From contig JAAKBF010000152.1 of assembly GCA_012656075.1 (NCBI GenBank), forward strand, positions 32,410-96,409: a stretch of DNA of 64,000 nucleotides, written 5' to 3'. The notes below the pieces were generated by a model. It made no database searches and was not told the DNA's origin. It was given only the letters and a program-made list of their open reading frames with translations. Source of the DNA: Phytophthora hibernalis (lineage: Eukaryota > Oomycota > Peronosporomycetes > Peronosporales > Peronosporaceae). Of the stretch, positions 21,190 to 33,473 are shown piece after piece (within the stretch, counting starts at the first letter, position 1; each line of letters opens with the position of its first letter). The position numbers were made by a program, and so were the translations under genes.

Positions 21190-22175
21190 AGATTGGAGAC
21201 GTTCTAGGAACATCTTCTATCAGCGGTGACGCGGAGGACGTTCCCGATTTGCGTTTCTTTTTCTTCTTGTTGCTAGTCGTGGTGGTCTCGCTGCTGGTGG
21301 TGAAAGTCGTGGTCGAGGTTGTAGAACTTTGCTCCGACTTGGACTTGGACTCAGTCGAGGACTGTTTCTTCTTGGTTGTTTTCTTGCACTGCTTGTTTTA
21401 CCGAGAGCGATGTGGTACACAACGAGCGCCAGAATGCATGAAATATAGTGAACGACAGATGCGCTCAGTACAAGCCGTAGGTCGCCTGCACCACGGCACA
21501 AATTTGAAAAGTCATTGGCACGAGAGCGTGCATGGCCAATTCCACCTTGCTTTCTACCAGGAAGTCCTTGTACTTGGCAGCCTCCTGAAAATTTCCATTT
21601 CCACCTCCGCACAGACGGCCCGATCGGATACAGAAAAACCACAAAGGTCTCGAGAGGTCTTGAACCGGTACACACATTCGCACGAAACAACACGAAAGGT
21701 TGGACACACAGACCATCTCCCCAGTCTAGCCCACTACAACACGGCGCGTTGTGCGGTCAGTGTACTCTTCAAGAATGGCTCCTGGGCCGCCGCCGTCTTC
21801 AAAGATGCACTTCGGGCAGTTTTCAGTCGTAATTTTGACGCTGCTACTGGAAGACTTTCAGTATATTGAGCTGCATCTTGCCCCGACGGCCCCAAAGAAA
21901 GCCGTCAGAGGCAGTGGAGTCATGCAGTCAAGCGACAGACTGATAAGGTATGTAAACACGCTCAAAATGGCGACGTAGGAACCCCTCCAAGCAGAAGACC
22001 GTTCGAGAGCTCTGACGGCGGCTTCTGGGAAAATGGATAACCACAGCACTGCAAACAGCGAGCGCTTCAAACGCTGCTGGTCGGAGGTTCCGTCATTACT
22101 TCCACTGAATGTAAAGAAATACAGAACAAAACCGCAATGCCGCCACCACAAGCAGTCCCAATGAGCTTGAGGACG
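21190..22175 (-). pseudogene. Degraded membrane-protein-like gene (U1)
   Basis: On the minus strand, hydrophobic segments near 22,000-22,150 and 21,860-21,960 look like membrane helices. Another stretch near 21,480-21,560 is also hydrophobic. Downstream the strand becomes a low-complexity Lys/Ser/Thr-rich tail (about 21,210-21,390). Several frame changes separate these pieces, and introns may explain some. In U2 the last two thirds are deleted. No family is recognised. The long plus-strand frame over the tail (21,174-21,869) is antisense to low-complexity sequence and is not believed. Confidence 0.35.
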
Positions 22176-22494
22176 AGCTTGTAATTTGTCCCAGAACCTG
22201 TACAGCTCCGTGGGTGATGATAATAATCATCCAGCGAGCAGGGCTCGGAAAAATAAGGGCTCGGATTTTCTTTATTTACAATCCTCGGAGCCCATTAGAC
22301 TACCATCTCGGTACATCCAATGACCATTCTAAACCATCTCCGAGAGAGCCGGTTGATGTCATCACTTGATGTCTGTACGAAGTATGCGCAGCAAATGTGT
22401 ATATCCGGAAGAACAAATCAAGTGTGTGCGAAGTCAGGTCGGTCGCATTGGAGCAACAGCAGTAACACCTGGAGAATGAACTGAAAGACGTGTA
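22176..22494. other. Spacer between membrane-like region and MULE-Ulp1
   Basis: No gene is visible. It contains short inverted motifs around GGCTCGGA and TCCGAGCC, possibly subterminal sequence of the MULE. U2 carries a small extra duplication here near 29,690. Confidence 0.35.
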
Positions 22495-25400
22495 TTACAG
22501 GCACATGCAGAGGTATCGGTAGCGTAAGTATTGTAAGGTCCTTTTGTTCACGAAGCCGGGGCTCACAGCTCCCGCAAATATCTCGAACGTCAGAAGAATG
22601 TAGACACCGCAATTGTAGTTGTCTGTCTGCAAGCCTAAAGTCGAATTGAACCCTTGGACTCTGTAATCCCTCGTCAAACCACTCGGTATCAGGCCCCGTA
22701 GTTTTGGAGCCGCAGCACGTACAGCGAGCTTGTATGACGACTCCATTGGGTCGTAGAGGAGCAGCGTCTTCTTCGAGAGGTCGGTCATAATGCTACACTA
22801 GTGGTTACCGTTGCAGTTTACAGGGATTAGAACGCGTTCATCTGAAGCTCCAAAAAAGACGGCAGAGAGCTCAGTTTCATCTGTCACTATTTCGTAGCCG
22901 TTGGCGCCGTTGACGACGCTGATCATGTTAGGGCTCACTGAGATCACGTTTGGAATGCCGTTGAACATCTTCTGCATCAACGTGACCATCGTAACGTCGC
23001 TAAGTCGACCTTTGGCAGCCAGATCAAGTACTTCCATCTGTACATAGCATCATTCGACAGTGTGAGAATAAGTGCAGCGTTAGGCAACATAGCGAACTTT
23101 ACCGCATTTGTCAGCAGTCTAAGGCCCTGTAACTTGGAGCATAGGTCTGGGTCTTCTTTCGTGTAAAAGGCGGCGTCAATGTCTAGAGTGAAGACCACTG
23201 CGGATGCCCACTTTTGGGCGGCTTCGATCTTCCGGACTGTCGTTAAGGCGCGGTGGTATTGCTTCATAGTGGCGAGTGTACTGGTTGTAAATATACCAAT
23301 GGTAGGTATATCTACAGCGACATCGCGTTCAGCTAGGCCTGCGTGTTTCCCTTGCAGTCTCGCCTCTTTTCATCGCATTTCCGAAGCAAATCCTTCGCAA
23401 AGACCCTCACTACTTCGTCAGCTTGTATGATGGGTTTGCTAGCTGGCCGTTTTGTTAGTTGCATTGCGACGGGAGGCTTCACCTTCTTCTCGAATACAAA
23501 CACTTTGAACTTGCTGAGTGTATCTGCTGCAGATCGGTATGTCGGATCACCTGCCAATATATCAGCAATGATGGCTACGTTCAAGTTCATGCTGTGCATT
23601 TCGGAGTCCTCTTGGGCCATTGCCACTGCCAAACTTCTCTTTTTTTGGCTATGGAGGGCTTGATTTTCGGGCGCCCTCTGGATTTTGGCGGCGAACTGAC
23701 TTGAAAGTTGTCGTCATCTTGCGCTAGAGGCACTAGTTGCAAACCAGTGTCAGACGGTTCTTCGCGTAACTCAGAGGGTGCGGACCCCACTGCTTGTGTT
23801 GCAATGACCATCTCAGATGGTGTACTGACCATCTCAGATGGTGTATTGACCTTTTCAGATGGTGACGGGCTCTGACGGGATGGTGCAGTCTCCATTTCAG
23901 GTGGGCTTGCCATGGGCACGCTAGTCTCCACTGTAGCAGGGGTCGGTACTTCCTGGTTTGTCTGCGGCACGAGCTCCGTTGCCGGAGGGTCCGTCCATGT
24001 GGGGTCCTTCCCTGGTGGCTCTGTCTCTGGTGGTCTCGGCATTTGAGCTGATGTGTCTTCTTCACACTCACCAACTCCAGTGTCGATCAGCACTTCCGAC
24101 GACTCCTCGTTTGTGCGCCATGCTGTCTCCCGGTCAGCGCTATTACCATGGTGTGCGATGAGTTTGGCTGCCAGCTCGCTCTCCCCACGCTTAAAGAGTT
24201 TTCCTATTTGTTGAAGTGCCTGTAGTGCCGCGCGATACTGAGGCATACCCATGCCACTCATAGTCTCAGCAATTGTAATCGCGGTCTGCTGAGCTTCTCG
24301 ATACTTTCGATTAGAGTCCCACGGGTTACTCTCATCCCGTAATACCTTTCCCACCGCAAACGAACCGACCGACACATTATCCAAGGAGGGAGCATGTTGA
24401 ATCGAAGCCAGCAACCATCTCGCCGGTAATAGCTGAGTAGGAATGACGACCTCCATACCTAGGGCCTTGCGAAGGTAAAACACGTGTCTACAGGGTAGCA
24501 AACGGGTCGTCATAAAGAGGCACGAACATTCCCAGTTCTGCTTGTTCACAGAGTACTCCACACCAGGCTCATCAGATGCGTCGTCGTCATCTGCCATGTT
24601 TTTGATAGAAATTATCCCAGGTACGGCCTCGAAGAACGAGTAACGCGCACGTCCGCTGACAACGTACGTGTACTGCTCGTAGATAAGCTCACATGCGTGC
24701 TCACTCACGAGGTTTGCTACGAGCATCATCTCGCGATCGTACTTGCTGTTGTGAACAGTACAAATCTTGGCTGAACGAGCTACAAAGCTGCGCTCGTTCC
24801 GACTCTGGTAGCACATGATGGAGGCGACACACTCGTCTAGGCCTATTGTTCGGCTCATTGTGTCCTTGAGCTGCTTCCACGAAGCCTCAAGCCGGTTATT
24901 TGTGTTGTTGCCTAGCGTCACTGCGTTTTGGCGTTTACATGCACAGCACATTGCCTTGCAGCTATCCCAATTCTTGACAAAGTACATCTCGAAAGGGTGC
25001 GATTTTACGAGTGTGAGACGGTCACATGTGACCACGTGACCATCCAGATGGGGAGAGATGGTCACTTCAATATCCAACCCAACAGGGTGCCCACCCGAGC
25101 TGGTAGAAGGTTGCTCCAAGTCGTGATCTTGCGTAGCTGGCCGTGATCCAATCGACAAAATGTGACGCATGTACGCTCGGTACTTCGAAAATTCTTGCTC
25201 GTCTTTCGTATACCATAAGTGGCACCATACTGCGGAGCTGTGCCTTTTGCCACGACGAAAGCGCGTAGTCAGCCGATGCAACTTGCTCTCGTAGGTACTT
25301 TATGACGTGAAACTGGCAAAGTAGAATCACCACATTCGGCAGCGCCGCTTTCAGAACGGCTATTTCAGTAAAATCCTTGTCAACGATGACGCACTGTAGC

Positions 25401-25611
25401 TTGGACCATGCCGGATTGTTGGATTTGAACTCCTCCAAGGAGGTAAGTAGGGTAGATGCCCGCTCATTCTGAAGGACAGCATGCTGTACAAATTGCCCTT
25501 TCCCGAACGCATCGTGCACCATGAAGGAGAATATCTTATACTTGACGCGTTCGTGCCATGTGTGGCATCTATCAGCATAACCTCAGGAAAGTGATGAAAC
25601 ATTTCGCGCAT
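22495..25611 (-). pseudogene. MULE transposase fused to Ulp1-like (C48) protease, U1
   Basis: Reading from 25,611 down, MLIDATHGTN carries the first catalytic aspartate, VIVDKDF the second, a CQFH motif follows, and NNRLEASWKQ the glutamate. Next come a SWIM finger CSCLFMTTRLLPCRH, a Pro/Ser/Thr-rich linker with repeated PSEMV units, and an AT-hook-like KSRGRPKIKPS with lysine clusters. Then (22,495-23,267) comes a C48-type cysteine protease region: NCNGNH with the catalytic histidine, LLLYDPMESSYK with the aspartate, and LQTDNYNCGVY with glutamine and cysteine. The spacer between transposase and protease is also open, so one polyprotein is likely. MULEs carrying Ulp1-like proteases are known in plants. 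Frameshifts near 23,640, 25,210 and 25,545, and a TAG after NCNGNH, inactivate this copy. Confidence 0.8.
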
Positions 25612-25907
25612 GAGTTTGGTCTGTAGTGTAATACAGGTAGCGATTCTCTACATAGTGAAACACCGCGTCGTTAAAACCAGCTTATTTTCATGTACAACCC
25701 ATAATTCTGCTCACCTTTTCCTGCACAGTCATACATAGATACTTCATGCAACGGGTATTTCATAATTCAATGCAACCAAGGGCTCAATAAATGCACAAGA
25801 CACACGTCCTTCTGCGATTCGTACTTACGTTCGTAAACAGCTTTTTGTGTGACACCGTCTCAGAAATTTTCAATCGCATTAACTATCGGCAGCGATTTGG
25901 CGGGGTC
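25612..25907. other. 5' region of the MULE-Ulp1 gene (U1)
   Basis: It holds a probable 68-bp GT-AG intron and a short first exon on the minus strand, as inferred from the U3 copy (intron 47,902-47,969). Terminal repeats of this MULE were not identified. Confidence 0.4.
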
Positions 25908-26392
25908 CCCCTTTGGAATCCTCCCTAATATATATATCGATAGTAATAAATCAGGTACTGCATGTACCGGTACAACGTACCGACATTATATGTGTTGGCC
26001 TCGATTTTTTTTGCCAAGAACGCGCTGTATTTCTATTAATTTCCTTGGCAATGAATGATGGAAATCTCAGAGGTATATGTTCACTGTGCGTTGACACAAG
26101 TTTCGATGGGGTCTCAACTTCACATACGGTATAGTAATAACACATGTGCGGCGCGCTGCCGTCGATCAAGTTGATCCAAGTGGTTTGTGTCGCGCAGCAC
26201 GACATACACTAATAAAGCCGTTCGGGCCGCCAATTAAACGGACGGTTCTCCAGCAGTAAAGTACCGGTAATCAGATGCAGGCACATCTCAAGAGCCCAGT
26301 CTGGCTCTGTTGTGCTGTGAGTCGGGAATGGTCTGCGTCCTCCCTCACACCTCATTTTGCGCCTTAAACACCCAGTACCGGTACCCTCCGAG

Positions 26393-26642
26393 ATGAACCC
26401 CACCAAGTTTCTCACGCCACTACTGGCCATGCAGCTGGCTGTTGCCTTCGTCGCAGCAACCTCCGATGCAAACCCTGCCTCGGTAGATAGCCCGATTTAT
26501 TACGGCCGTCCCAACAACGGGGCTATCCCTACACCACTCCTTCGCCAACGAAGCCCCGCGAAGATGAGACCGAGACGCCCACCCCGCGAATGGCCCGATT
26601 TATTACGGCCGTCCCAACAACGGCGGTTATCCCTATGCGTAG
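26393..26642 (+). pseudogene. Small secreted peptide gene, frameshifted (U2)
   Basis: The signal peptide and the first IYYGRPNN are intact. One G is missing from the GGGG run near 26,520 and one C is missing near 26,585. The second repeat is then read in the wrong frame, and the natural stop at 26,640-26,642 is bypassed in the shifted frame. Confidence 0.75.
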
Positions 26643-26924
26643 TAATATTCAGCAGGTTACGCAGTGGCTTTTTCCTTAGCTTTATTTACATAGAGAATAG
26701 GTTTAACCGTTTCTAATGCGATGGTAGGGGTTTCAACGACGCAACCTCTCGACCAGCTGATAGCTCGAGGAGGCACCCAACGCTTCAGGAGTGTTCGTAG
26801 ACAGGTTTAAATGTTTCTAATCCCCAAATGTTGTGCTGAAGCGTCCGTACCTCTCACCATTGGTTGGAATCACGTGAGGTAGGGCTACATCTATGTGACA
26901 GCGCTTCATCACGCTTTCATTTCC

Positions 26925-26978
26925 CGCTTAAGTACGACACCAAAATTCTCTCTCTCTCTCTCTCTCATTCTAGAATCC
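26925..26978 (+). promoter_or_regulatory. Putative CRN core promoter with CT microsatellite, U2
   Basis: CGCTTAAGTACGA (26,925-26,937) is followed by a CT dinucleotide run (about 26,947-26,966) and then CTCATTCTAGAATC; the ATG is at 26,995. U1 has no clean CT run at this place. Confidence 0.5.
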
Positions 26979-26994
26979 GCCGCGTGAAGATAAG

Positions 26995-28802
26995 ATGGTA
27001 ACGCTCTTTTGTGCGATCGTTGGCGAGGAGGGAAGCGCGTTTCCTGTGGACATCGATGCGAGTCAGTTGGTGGGCCACTTGAAGGAGGCGATCAAGGAGA
27101 AAGAAGATATGAAGGGTCGTGCGCGTGACTTGCAGCTCTTCCTGGCGAAGCAGCCTGTTGAAGAGGAGGGCGGCAAAGAGGTCGTCCCTGTTTACCGCCC
27201 TTCTGCGGAGGAGATGGAGGAGAGTCTCAAGTGGCTCCCAGACGAACATCGGGCTGCTCTGAAGCTGGTGAAAGGAGAATCCGACGACTACATCAATGCG
27301 CTGACGGCCGGAGAACAGATTCTGGCCTCAAAGACCTTATCAACGTGGTTCTACACGAAGAACAACATGGAGCCTCCATCCAGTGAGCAAATTCACGTGC
27401 TGGTGGTGGTTCCGAAGAGGAGTCCAAATGACCTGTTTGTTGAGAACGATTCGATATCGGCGTTTCGAGAAACTGCCGCAAGCATTCACCGAGTGCAGGT
27501 TCAAATGCAAGTGCTGCTTGAGCAAAATAAGGCTAATTTGACACACAAACCAAATTCCTTCTCCGATGGGGCATTGGGTCAAATGGAGTCTGGAAGATTG
27601 AAAACGGATGGCATGATCATCGATGCTGCACCAACAGAGAACGAAGAAGCATTTTGGCCAGAGGCAATTCAGATTCAAGCGGATGCTATTCAGAGTGAGG
27701 CTGCTTTTGACGCGTTTATTACTCCTTTTTCAGCGACGTATTAAGCCGTTGTGGTATGGTATTCGTCAATAGCGAGAGATATCCATGGTTGTCTCAGTCT
27801 CCGCTTGTTACCAAGAATACAGATCTCAAACCGGATGGATTTGCGACCCACCGTGGAATGTTTCGTGCCAAACCGGTACCGGACGATGGAGTGCAACGCC
27901 AGAATGGATTTCGATTTGGAGTAGCAGTGGAAGAATTGTTCGACTGCCTCATTTTGTTCGAAAGCAAGCTCACTATAACGGATGCTTCGTTTGGCCAAGT
28001 GGTACGATATCTGCAGTATCTTTGCCCCAAGGAGCTAGCAAGCGCTATTCTATTCGACCGCCGCTCCTTTTGGTTGATCAAAAGCCACAGGTCTGTTGTT
28101 ACCAAAGTTCGAAGAGCGAAGTGGGTCGATAAGGGCTCGAAAACATTGTTCCAGAGCTTTATTACTGACAACATATCGCCATGGGTGGCGCACTTAACCA
28201 ATGCCTGCACTTCATTGGGTGTTGGTGTGGTGGAGGGCGATGCATTTCTCGGCCGTGGCGCTCATGGACGCGTTTTTAAGGTAACTGGGCCAGGTCAGAA
28301 GGTTTTCGCGCTGAAAATCGTGGAGGAATGCTCCGTTGGACGTCTTTATCAAGAGAAGAAGGCCTTGATGAAAGCCCAGCCCACAGGATTGACGATTACT
28401 CCTGTGCGAGATGTCATCGAAAGCACTGATGGTAGCGCGGCCTTATTGCTGTCTCCTGTTGGGAAACCTCTGCCTCGACCAACGACACTAGAGGGAGTAC
28501 GGAACCTCTTTGGATTGTTATGGCAGCTCCACGCGAATAGCCTGGTCCATGGAGATCCTCGCGTGCCGAATGTGATCCTCATTGGGGATACGCCCCTTTG
28601 ATTGATCTCGTGGAAGTGATGGAGGCTACTCCCACTTTGAAAAAATGATGCTGATATTCTCGCACGGTCCATCCTAGGTGTCTCTCGGGCCTTTGAGCTG
28701 GACCCGGCAACGAAACAATTGATCGATAACTATGGCGAAAGCGCTACGCCAGAGAATCTTGATCGTCTGGTCGAAGCAGTAAGCTTGGTATTCCCAAATT
28801 AG
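26995..28802 (+). pseudogene. Crinkler effector, protein-kinase type (U2, intact header)
   Basis: The header reads openly from the ATG at 26,995 to 27,744. It has an MVTLFCAIVG start, LQLFLAKQ (about 27,130) and HVLVVVP (about 27,395), then a charged stretch that stops at 27,742. The kinase part opens 12 bases later in another frame (27,756-28,601), with the same motifs as U1. A base lost in CCCCTTTG near 28,597 and a shortened A-run near 28,645 break the last third. A header ORF plus a separate kinase ORF is common to all three units, so the split predates their duplication. If transcribed, the header could still give a 249-residue product with no catalytic module. Confidence 0.82.
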
Positions 28803-29600
28803 CTGCAAATCCGATTCAATGGTTTTCATTCGCACGGCAATGGGTGCAGCTCATTGACCGAATGGGGCGTCGCCGCTGTGCACACGTTTGATCTATGAGC
28901 ACTTTGCTGGGTCGTTGGCAGCAGCCAGTTATTCTGCTGTGCTTCTTCCGCGATCTGATAAGCTTCGCGCGATAGCACATCTCTGTTTCAGCCAGCACAC
29001 ACAAAAAGTTCGTCATACACCGCCAAATTACAATCAGAACGCGTCTACGTACGGGTGTCGTCTGTCAATGGCTGTGACACTGCACTCCATCGGTCACAAC
29101 AGCAAGGTCCGTAGGCAGCCATCGCCCCAGTCTAGCCCACTTCAACACGGCTATGCGTTGTGCGGTCAGTGTACTCTTCAACACATTCGCTCCTGGGCCG
29201 CCGCCGTCTTCAAAGATGCACTTCGGGCAGTTTTCAGTCGTAATTTTGACGCTGCTACTGGAAGACTTTCAGTATATTGAGCTGCATCTTGCCCCGACGG
29301 CCCCAAAGAAAGCCGTCAGAGGCAGTGGAGTCATGCAGTCAAGCGACAGACTGATAAGGTATGTAAACACGCTCAAAATGGCGACGTAGGAACCCTCCAA
29401 GCAGAAGACCGTTCGAGAGCTCTGACGGCGGCTTCTGGGAAAATGGATAACCACAGCACTGCAAACAGCGAGCGCTTCAAACGCTGCTGGTCGGAGGTTC
29501 CGTCATTACTTCCACTGAATGTAAAGAAATACAGAACAAAAACCGCAATGCCGCCACCACAAGCAGTCCCAATGAGCTTGAGGACGAGCTTGTAATTTGT
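28803..29600. other. Post-CRN region with internal deletion (U2)
   Basis: This corresponds to 20,485-22,175 of U1 with about 905 bp removed. Only the upstream membrane-like segment (minus strand, about 29,270-29,590) remains, and a composite frame 28,888-29,280 is created across the deletion. No gene is supported. Confidence 0.5.
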
Positions 29601-29914
29601 CCCAGAACCTGTACAGCTCCGTGGGTGATGATAATAATCATCCAGCGAGCAGGGCTCGGAAAAATAAGGGCTCGGATTTTCTTTATTTACCTTATTTACA
29701 ATCCTCGGAGCCCATTAGACTACCATCTCGGTACATCCAATGACCATTCTAAACCATCTCCGAGAGAGCCGGTTGATGTCATCACTTGATGTCTGTACGA
29801 AGTATGCGCAGCAAATGTGTATATCCGGAAGAACAAATCAAGTGTGTGCGAAGTCAGGTCGGTCGCATTGGAGCAACAGCAGTAACACCTGGAGAATGAA
29901 CTGAAAGACGTGTA
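29601..29914. other. Spacer before the MULE-Ulp1 copy (U2)
   Basis: Same sequence as 22,176-22,494, with a small tandem duplication of CTTATTTAC near 29,685. No gene is visible. Confidence 0.4.
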
Positions 29915-32900
29915 TTACAGGCACATGCAGAGGTATCGGTAGCGTAAGTATTGTAAGGTCCTTTTGTTCACGAAGCCGGGGCTCACAGCTCCCGCAAATA
30001 TCTCGAACGTCAGAAGAATGTAGACACCGCAATTGTAGTTGTCTGTCTGCAAGCCTAAAGTCGAATTGAACCCTTGGACTCTGTAATCCCTCGTCAAACC
30101 ACTCGGTATCAGGCCCCGTAGTTTTGGAGCCGCAGCACGTACAGCGAGCTTGTATGACGACTCCATTGGGTCGTAGAGGAGCAGCGTCTTCTTCGAGAGG
30201 TCGGTCATAATGCTACACTAGTGGTTACCGTTGCAGTTTACAGGGATTAGAACGCGTTCATCTGAAGCTCCAAAAGACGGCAGAGAGCTCAGTTTCATCT
30301 GTCACTATTTCGTAGCCGTTGGCGCCGTTGACGACGCTGATCATGTTAGGGCTCACTGAGATCACGTTTGGAATGCCGTTGAACATCTTCTGCATCAACG
30401 TGACCATCGTAACGTCGCTAAGTCGACCTTTGGCAGCCAGATCAAGTACTTCCATATCTACATAGCATCATTCGACAGTGTGAGAATAAGTGCAGCGTTA
30501 GGCAACATATCGAACTTTACCGCATTTGTCAGCAGTCTAAGGCCCTATAACTTGGAGCATAGGTCTGGGTCTTCTTTCGTGTAAAAGGCGGCGTCAATGT
30601 CTAGAGTGAAGACCACTGCGGAAGCCCACTTTTGGGCGGCTTCGATCTTCCGGACTGTCGTTAAGGCGCGGTGGTATTGCTTCATAGTGGCGAGTGTACT
30701 GGTTGTAAATATACCAATGGTAGGTATATCTACAGCGACATCGCGTTCAGCTAGGCCTGCGTGTTTCCCTTGCAGTCTCGCCTCTTTTCATCGCATTTCC
30801 GAAGCAAATCCTTCGCAAAGACCCTCACTACTTCGTTAGCATGTATGATGGGTTTGCTAGCTGGCCGTTTTGTTAGTTGTATTGCGACGGGAGGCTTCAC
30901 CTTCTTCTCGAATACAAACACTTTGAACTTGCTGAGTGTATCTGCTGCAGATCGGTATGTCGGATCACCTGCCAATATATCAGCAATGATGGCTACGTTC
31001 AAGTTCATGCTGTGCATTTCGGAGTCCTCTTGGGCCATTGCCACTGCCAAACTTCTCTTCTTTTTGGCTATGGAGGGCTTGATTTTCGGGCGCCCTCTGG
31101 ATTTTGGCGGCGAACTGACTTGAAAGTTGTCGTCATCTTGCGCTAGAGTCACTAGTTGCAAACCAGTGTCAGACGGTTCTTCGCGTAACTCAGAGGGTGC
31201 GGACCCCACTGCTTGTGTTGCAATGACCATCTCAGATGGTGTACTGACCATCTCAGATGGTGTATTGACCTTTTCAGATGGTGACGGGCTCTGACGGGAT
31301 GGTGCAGTCTCCATTTCAGGTGGGCTTGCCATGGGCACGCTAGTCTCCACTGTAGCAGGGGTCGGTACTTCCTGGTTTGTCTGCGGCACGAGCTCCGTTG
31401 CCGGAGGGTCCGTCCATGTGGGGTCCTTCCCTGGTGGCTCTGTCTCTGGTGGTCTCGGCATTTGAGCTGATGTGTCTTCTTCACACTCACCAACTCCAGT
31501 GTCGATCAGCACTTCCGACGACTCCTCGTTTGTGCGCCATGCTGTCTCCCGGTCAGCGCTATTACCATGGTGTGCGATGAGTTTGGCTGCCAGCTCGCTC
31601 TCCCCACGCTTAAAGAGTTTTCCTATTTGTTGAAATGCCTGTGGTGCCGCGCGATACTGAGGCATACCCATGCCACTCATAGTCTCAGCAATTGTAATCG
31701 CGGTCTGCTGAGCTTCTCGATACTTTCGATTAGAGTCCCACGGGTTACTCTCATCCCGTAATACCTTTCCCACCGCAAACGAACCGACCGACACATTATC
31801 CAAGGAGGGAGCATGTTGAATCGAAGCCAGCAACCATCTCGCCGGTAATAGCTGAGTAGGAATGACGACCTCCATACCTAGGGCCTTGCGAAGGTAAAAC
31901 ACGTGTCTACAGGGTAGCAAACGGGTCGTCATAAAGAGGCACGAACATTCCCAGTTCTGCTTGTTCACAGAGTACTCCACACCAGGCTCATCAGATGCGT
32001 CGTCGTCATCTGCCATGTTTTTGATAGAAATTATCCCAGGTACGGCCTCGAAGAACGAGTAACGCGCACGTCCGCTGACAACGTACGTGTACTGCTCGTA
32101 GATAAGCTCACATGCGTGCTCACTCACGAGGTTTGCTACGAGCATCATCTCGCGATCGTACTTGCTGTTGTGAACAGTACAAATCTTGGCTGAACGAGCT
32201 ACAAAGCTGCGCTCGTTCCGACTCTGGTAGCACATGATGGAGGCGACACACTCGTCTAGGCCTATTGTTCTGCTCATTGTGTCCTTGAGCTGCTTCCACG
32301 AAGCCTCAAGCCGGTTATTTGTGTTGTTGCCTAGCGTCACTGCGTTTTGGCGTTTACATGCACAGCACATTGCCTTGCAGCTATCCCAATTCTTGACAAA
32401 GTACATCTCGAAAGGGTGCGATTTTACGAGTGTGAGACGGTCACATGTGACCACGTGACCATCCAGATGGGGAGAGATGGTCACTTCAATATCCAACCCA
32501 ACAGGGTGCCCACCCGAGCTGGTAGAAGGTTGCTCCAAGTCGTGATCTTGCGTAGCTGGCCGTGATCCAATCGACAAATGTGACGCATGTACGCTCGGTA
32601 CTTCGAAAATTCTTGCTCAGTCTTTCGTATACCATAAGTGGCACCATACCGCGGAGCTGTGCCTTTTGCCACGACGAAAGCGCGTAGTCAGCCGATGCAA
32701 ATTGCTCTCGTAGGTACTTTATGACGTGAAACTGGCAAAGTAGAATCACCACATCTGGCAGCGCCGCTTTCAGAACGGCTATTTCAGTAAAATCCTTGTC
32801 AACGATGACGCACTGTAGCTTGGACCATGCCGGATTGTTGGATTTGAACTCCTCCAAGGAGGTAAGTAGGGTAGATGCCCGCTCATTCTGAAGGACAGCA

Positions 32901-33031
32901 TGCTGTACAAATTGCCCTTTCCCGAACGCATCGTGCACCATGAAGGAGAATATCTTATACTTGGACGCGTTCGTGCCATGTGTGGCATCTATCAGCATAA
33001 CCTCAGGAAAGTGATGAAACATTTCGCGCAT
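29915..33031 (-). pseudogene. MULE transposase fused to Ulp1-like protease, U2
   Basis: Same domain order as the U1 copy. The transposase frame 30,751-32,577 (608 codons) covers the catalytic glutamate, SWIM finger, PSEMV-repeat linker and AT-hook-like tail. The frame 32,486-33,031 covers the first two aspartates and the CQFH motif. One A is missing near 32,575 compared with U1, and the two parts are out of frame. The protease part (29,915-30,460) has the same TAG after NCNGNH as U1 and U3, plus a shortened A-run near 30,275. Confidence 0.8.
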
Positions 33032-33473
33032 GAGTTTGGTCTGTAGTGTAATACAGGTAGCGATTCTCTACATAGTGAAACACCGCGTCGTTAAAACCAG
33101 CTTATTTTCATGTACAACCCATAATTCTGCTCACCTTTTCCTGCACAGTCATACATAGATACTTCATGCAACGGGTATTTCATAATTCAATGCAACCAAG
33201 GGCTCAATAGATGCACAAGACACACGTCCTTCTGCGATTCGTACTTACGTTCGTAAACAGCTTTTTGTGTGACACCGTCTCAGAAATTTTCAATCGCATT
33301 AACTATCGGCAGCGATTTGGCGGGGTGATTACTAACTTTATATTTGTTAATAGTACTTCGTACAACACTACAGTACTACTGTACCGGTAGTACACTACTG
33401 TAGTAGTAGTAAGTACTTGTTAGGGTGATTTTTTTGAAAATGCAAGCACGGTGTGTATTTCAAGTAAGCTTAG
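33032..33473. other. MULE 5' region and AT-rich quasi-palindromic spacer
   Basis: 33,032-33,327 is the MULE 5' exon/intron region shared with U1. 33,330-33,440 is AT-rich with an interrupted palindrome of GTAGTACT/AGTACTAC steps around an ACCGGT (about 33,365-33,415). The same tract is at about 47,625-47,705 in reverse. Confidence 0.5.

Larger units (their letters stand above)
17631..25907 (+). repeat. Tandem unit U1
   Basis: This is the first of three copies of an effector-plus-MULE unit. U2 follows directly in tandem (25,908-33,327) and U3 is inverted at 47,272-54,803. U1 starts with the last ~20 bases of the M1 terminal repeat and ends at a GGCGGGG string that also ends U2. U1 and U3 retain about 905 bp (20,814-21,720 here) that U2 lacks. 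Confidence 0.92.
25908..33327 (+). repeat. Tandem unit U2
   Basis: This is a direct copy of U1, shorter by about 905 bp because of an internal deletion at about 29,125, where short ATCnCC homology is present at both edges. It keeps the best CRN header. Its right side is followed by the HNH-type CRN tail, as is U3, whereas U1 is followed by U2. Confidence 0.92.

Noticed and set aside
21174..21869. 231-codon plus-strand frame rich in Val/Leu/Phe
   Set aside because: It is the reverse of a Lys/Ser/Thr-rich low-complexity tail on the other strand. Its hydrophobic runs follow from that composition, so it was not called a membrane protein.
22495..22800. Independent host SUMO protease gene
   Set aside because: The Ulp1-like segment lies directly downstream of a MULE transposase in all three copies and its spacer is open, so it belongs to the transposon.
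23805..23880. Tandem repeats suggesting a CRISPR or minisatellite
   Set aside because: The repeated CATCTCAGATGGTGTA units are three codon-level repeats (PSEMV) inside the MULE linker, not spaced direct repeats.
33345..33430. Replication origin or cruciform at the AT-rich palindrome
   Set aside because: The palindrome is interrupted and low-complexity, and nothing else supports an origin.
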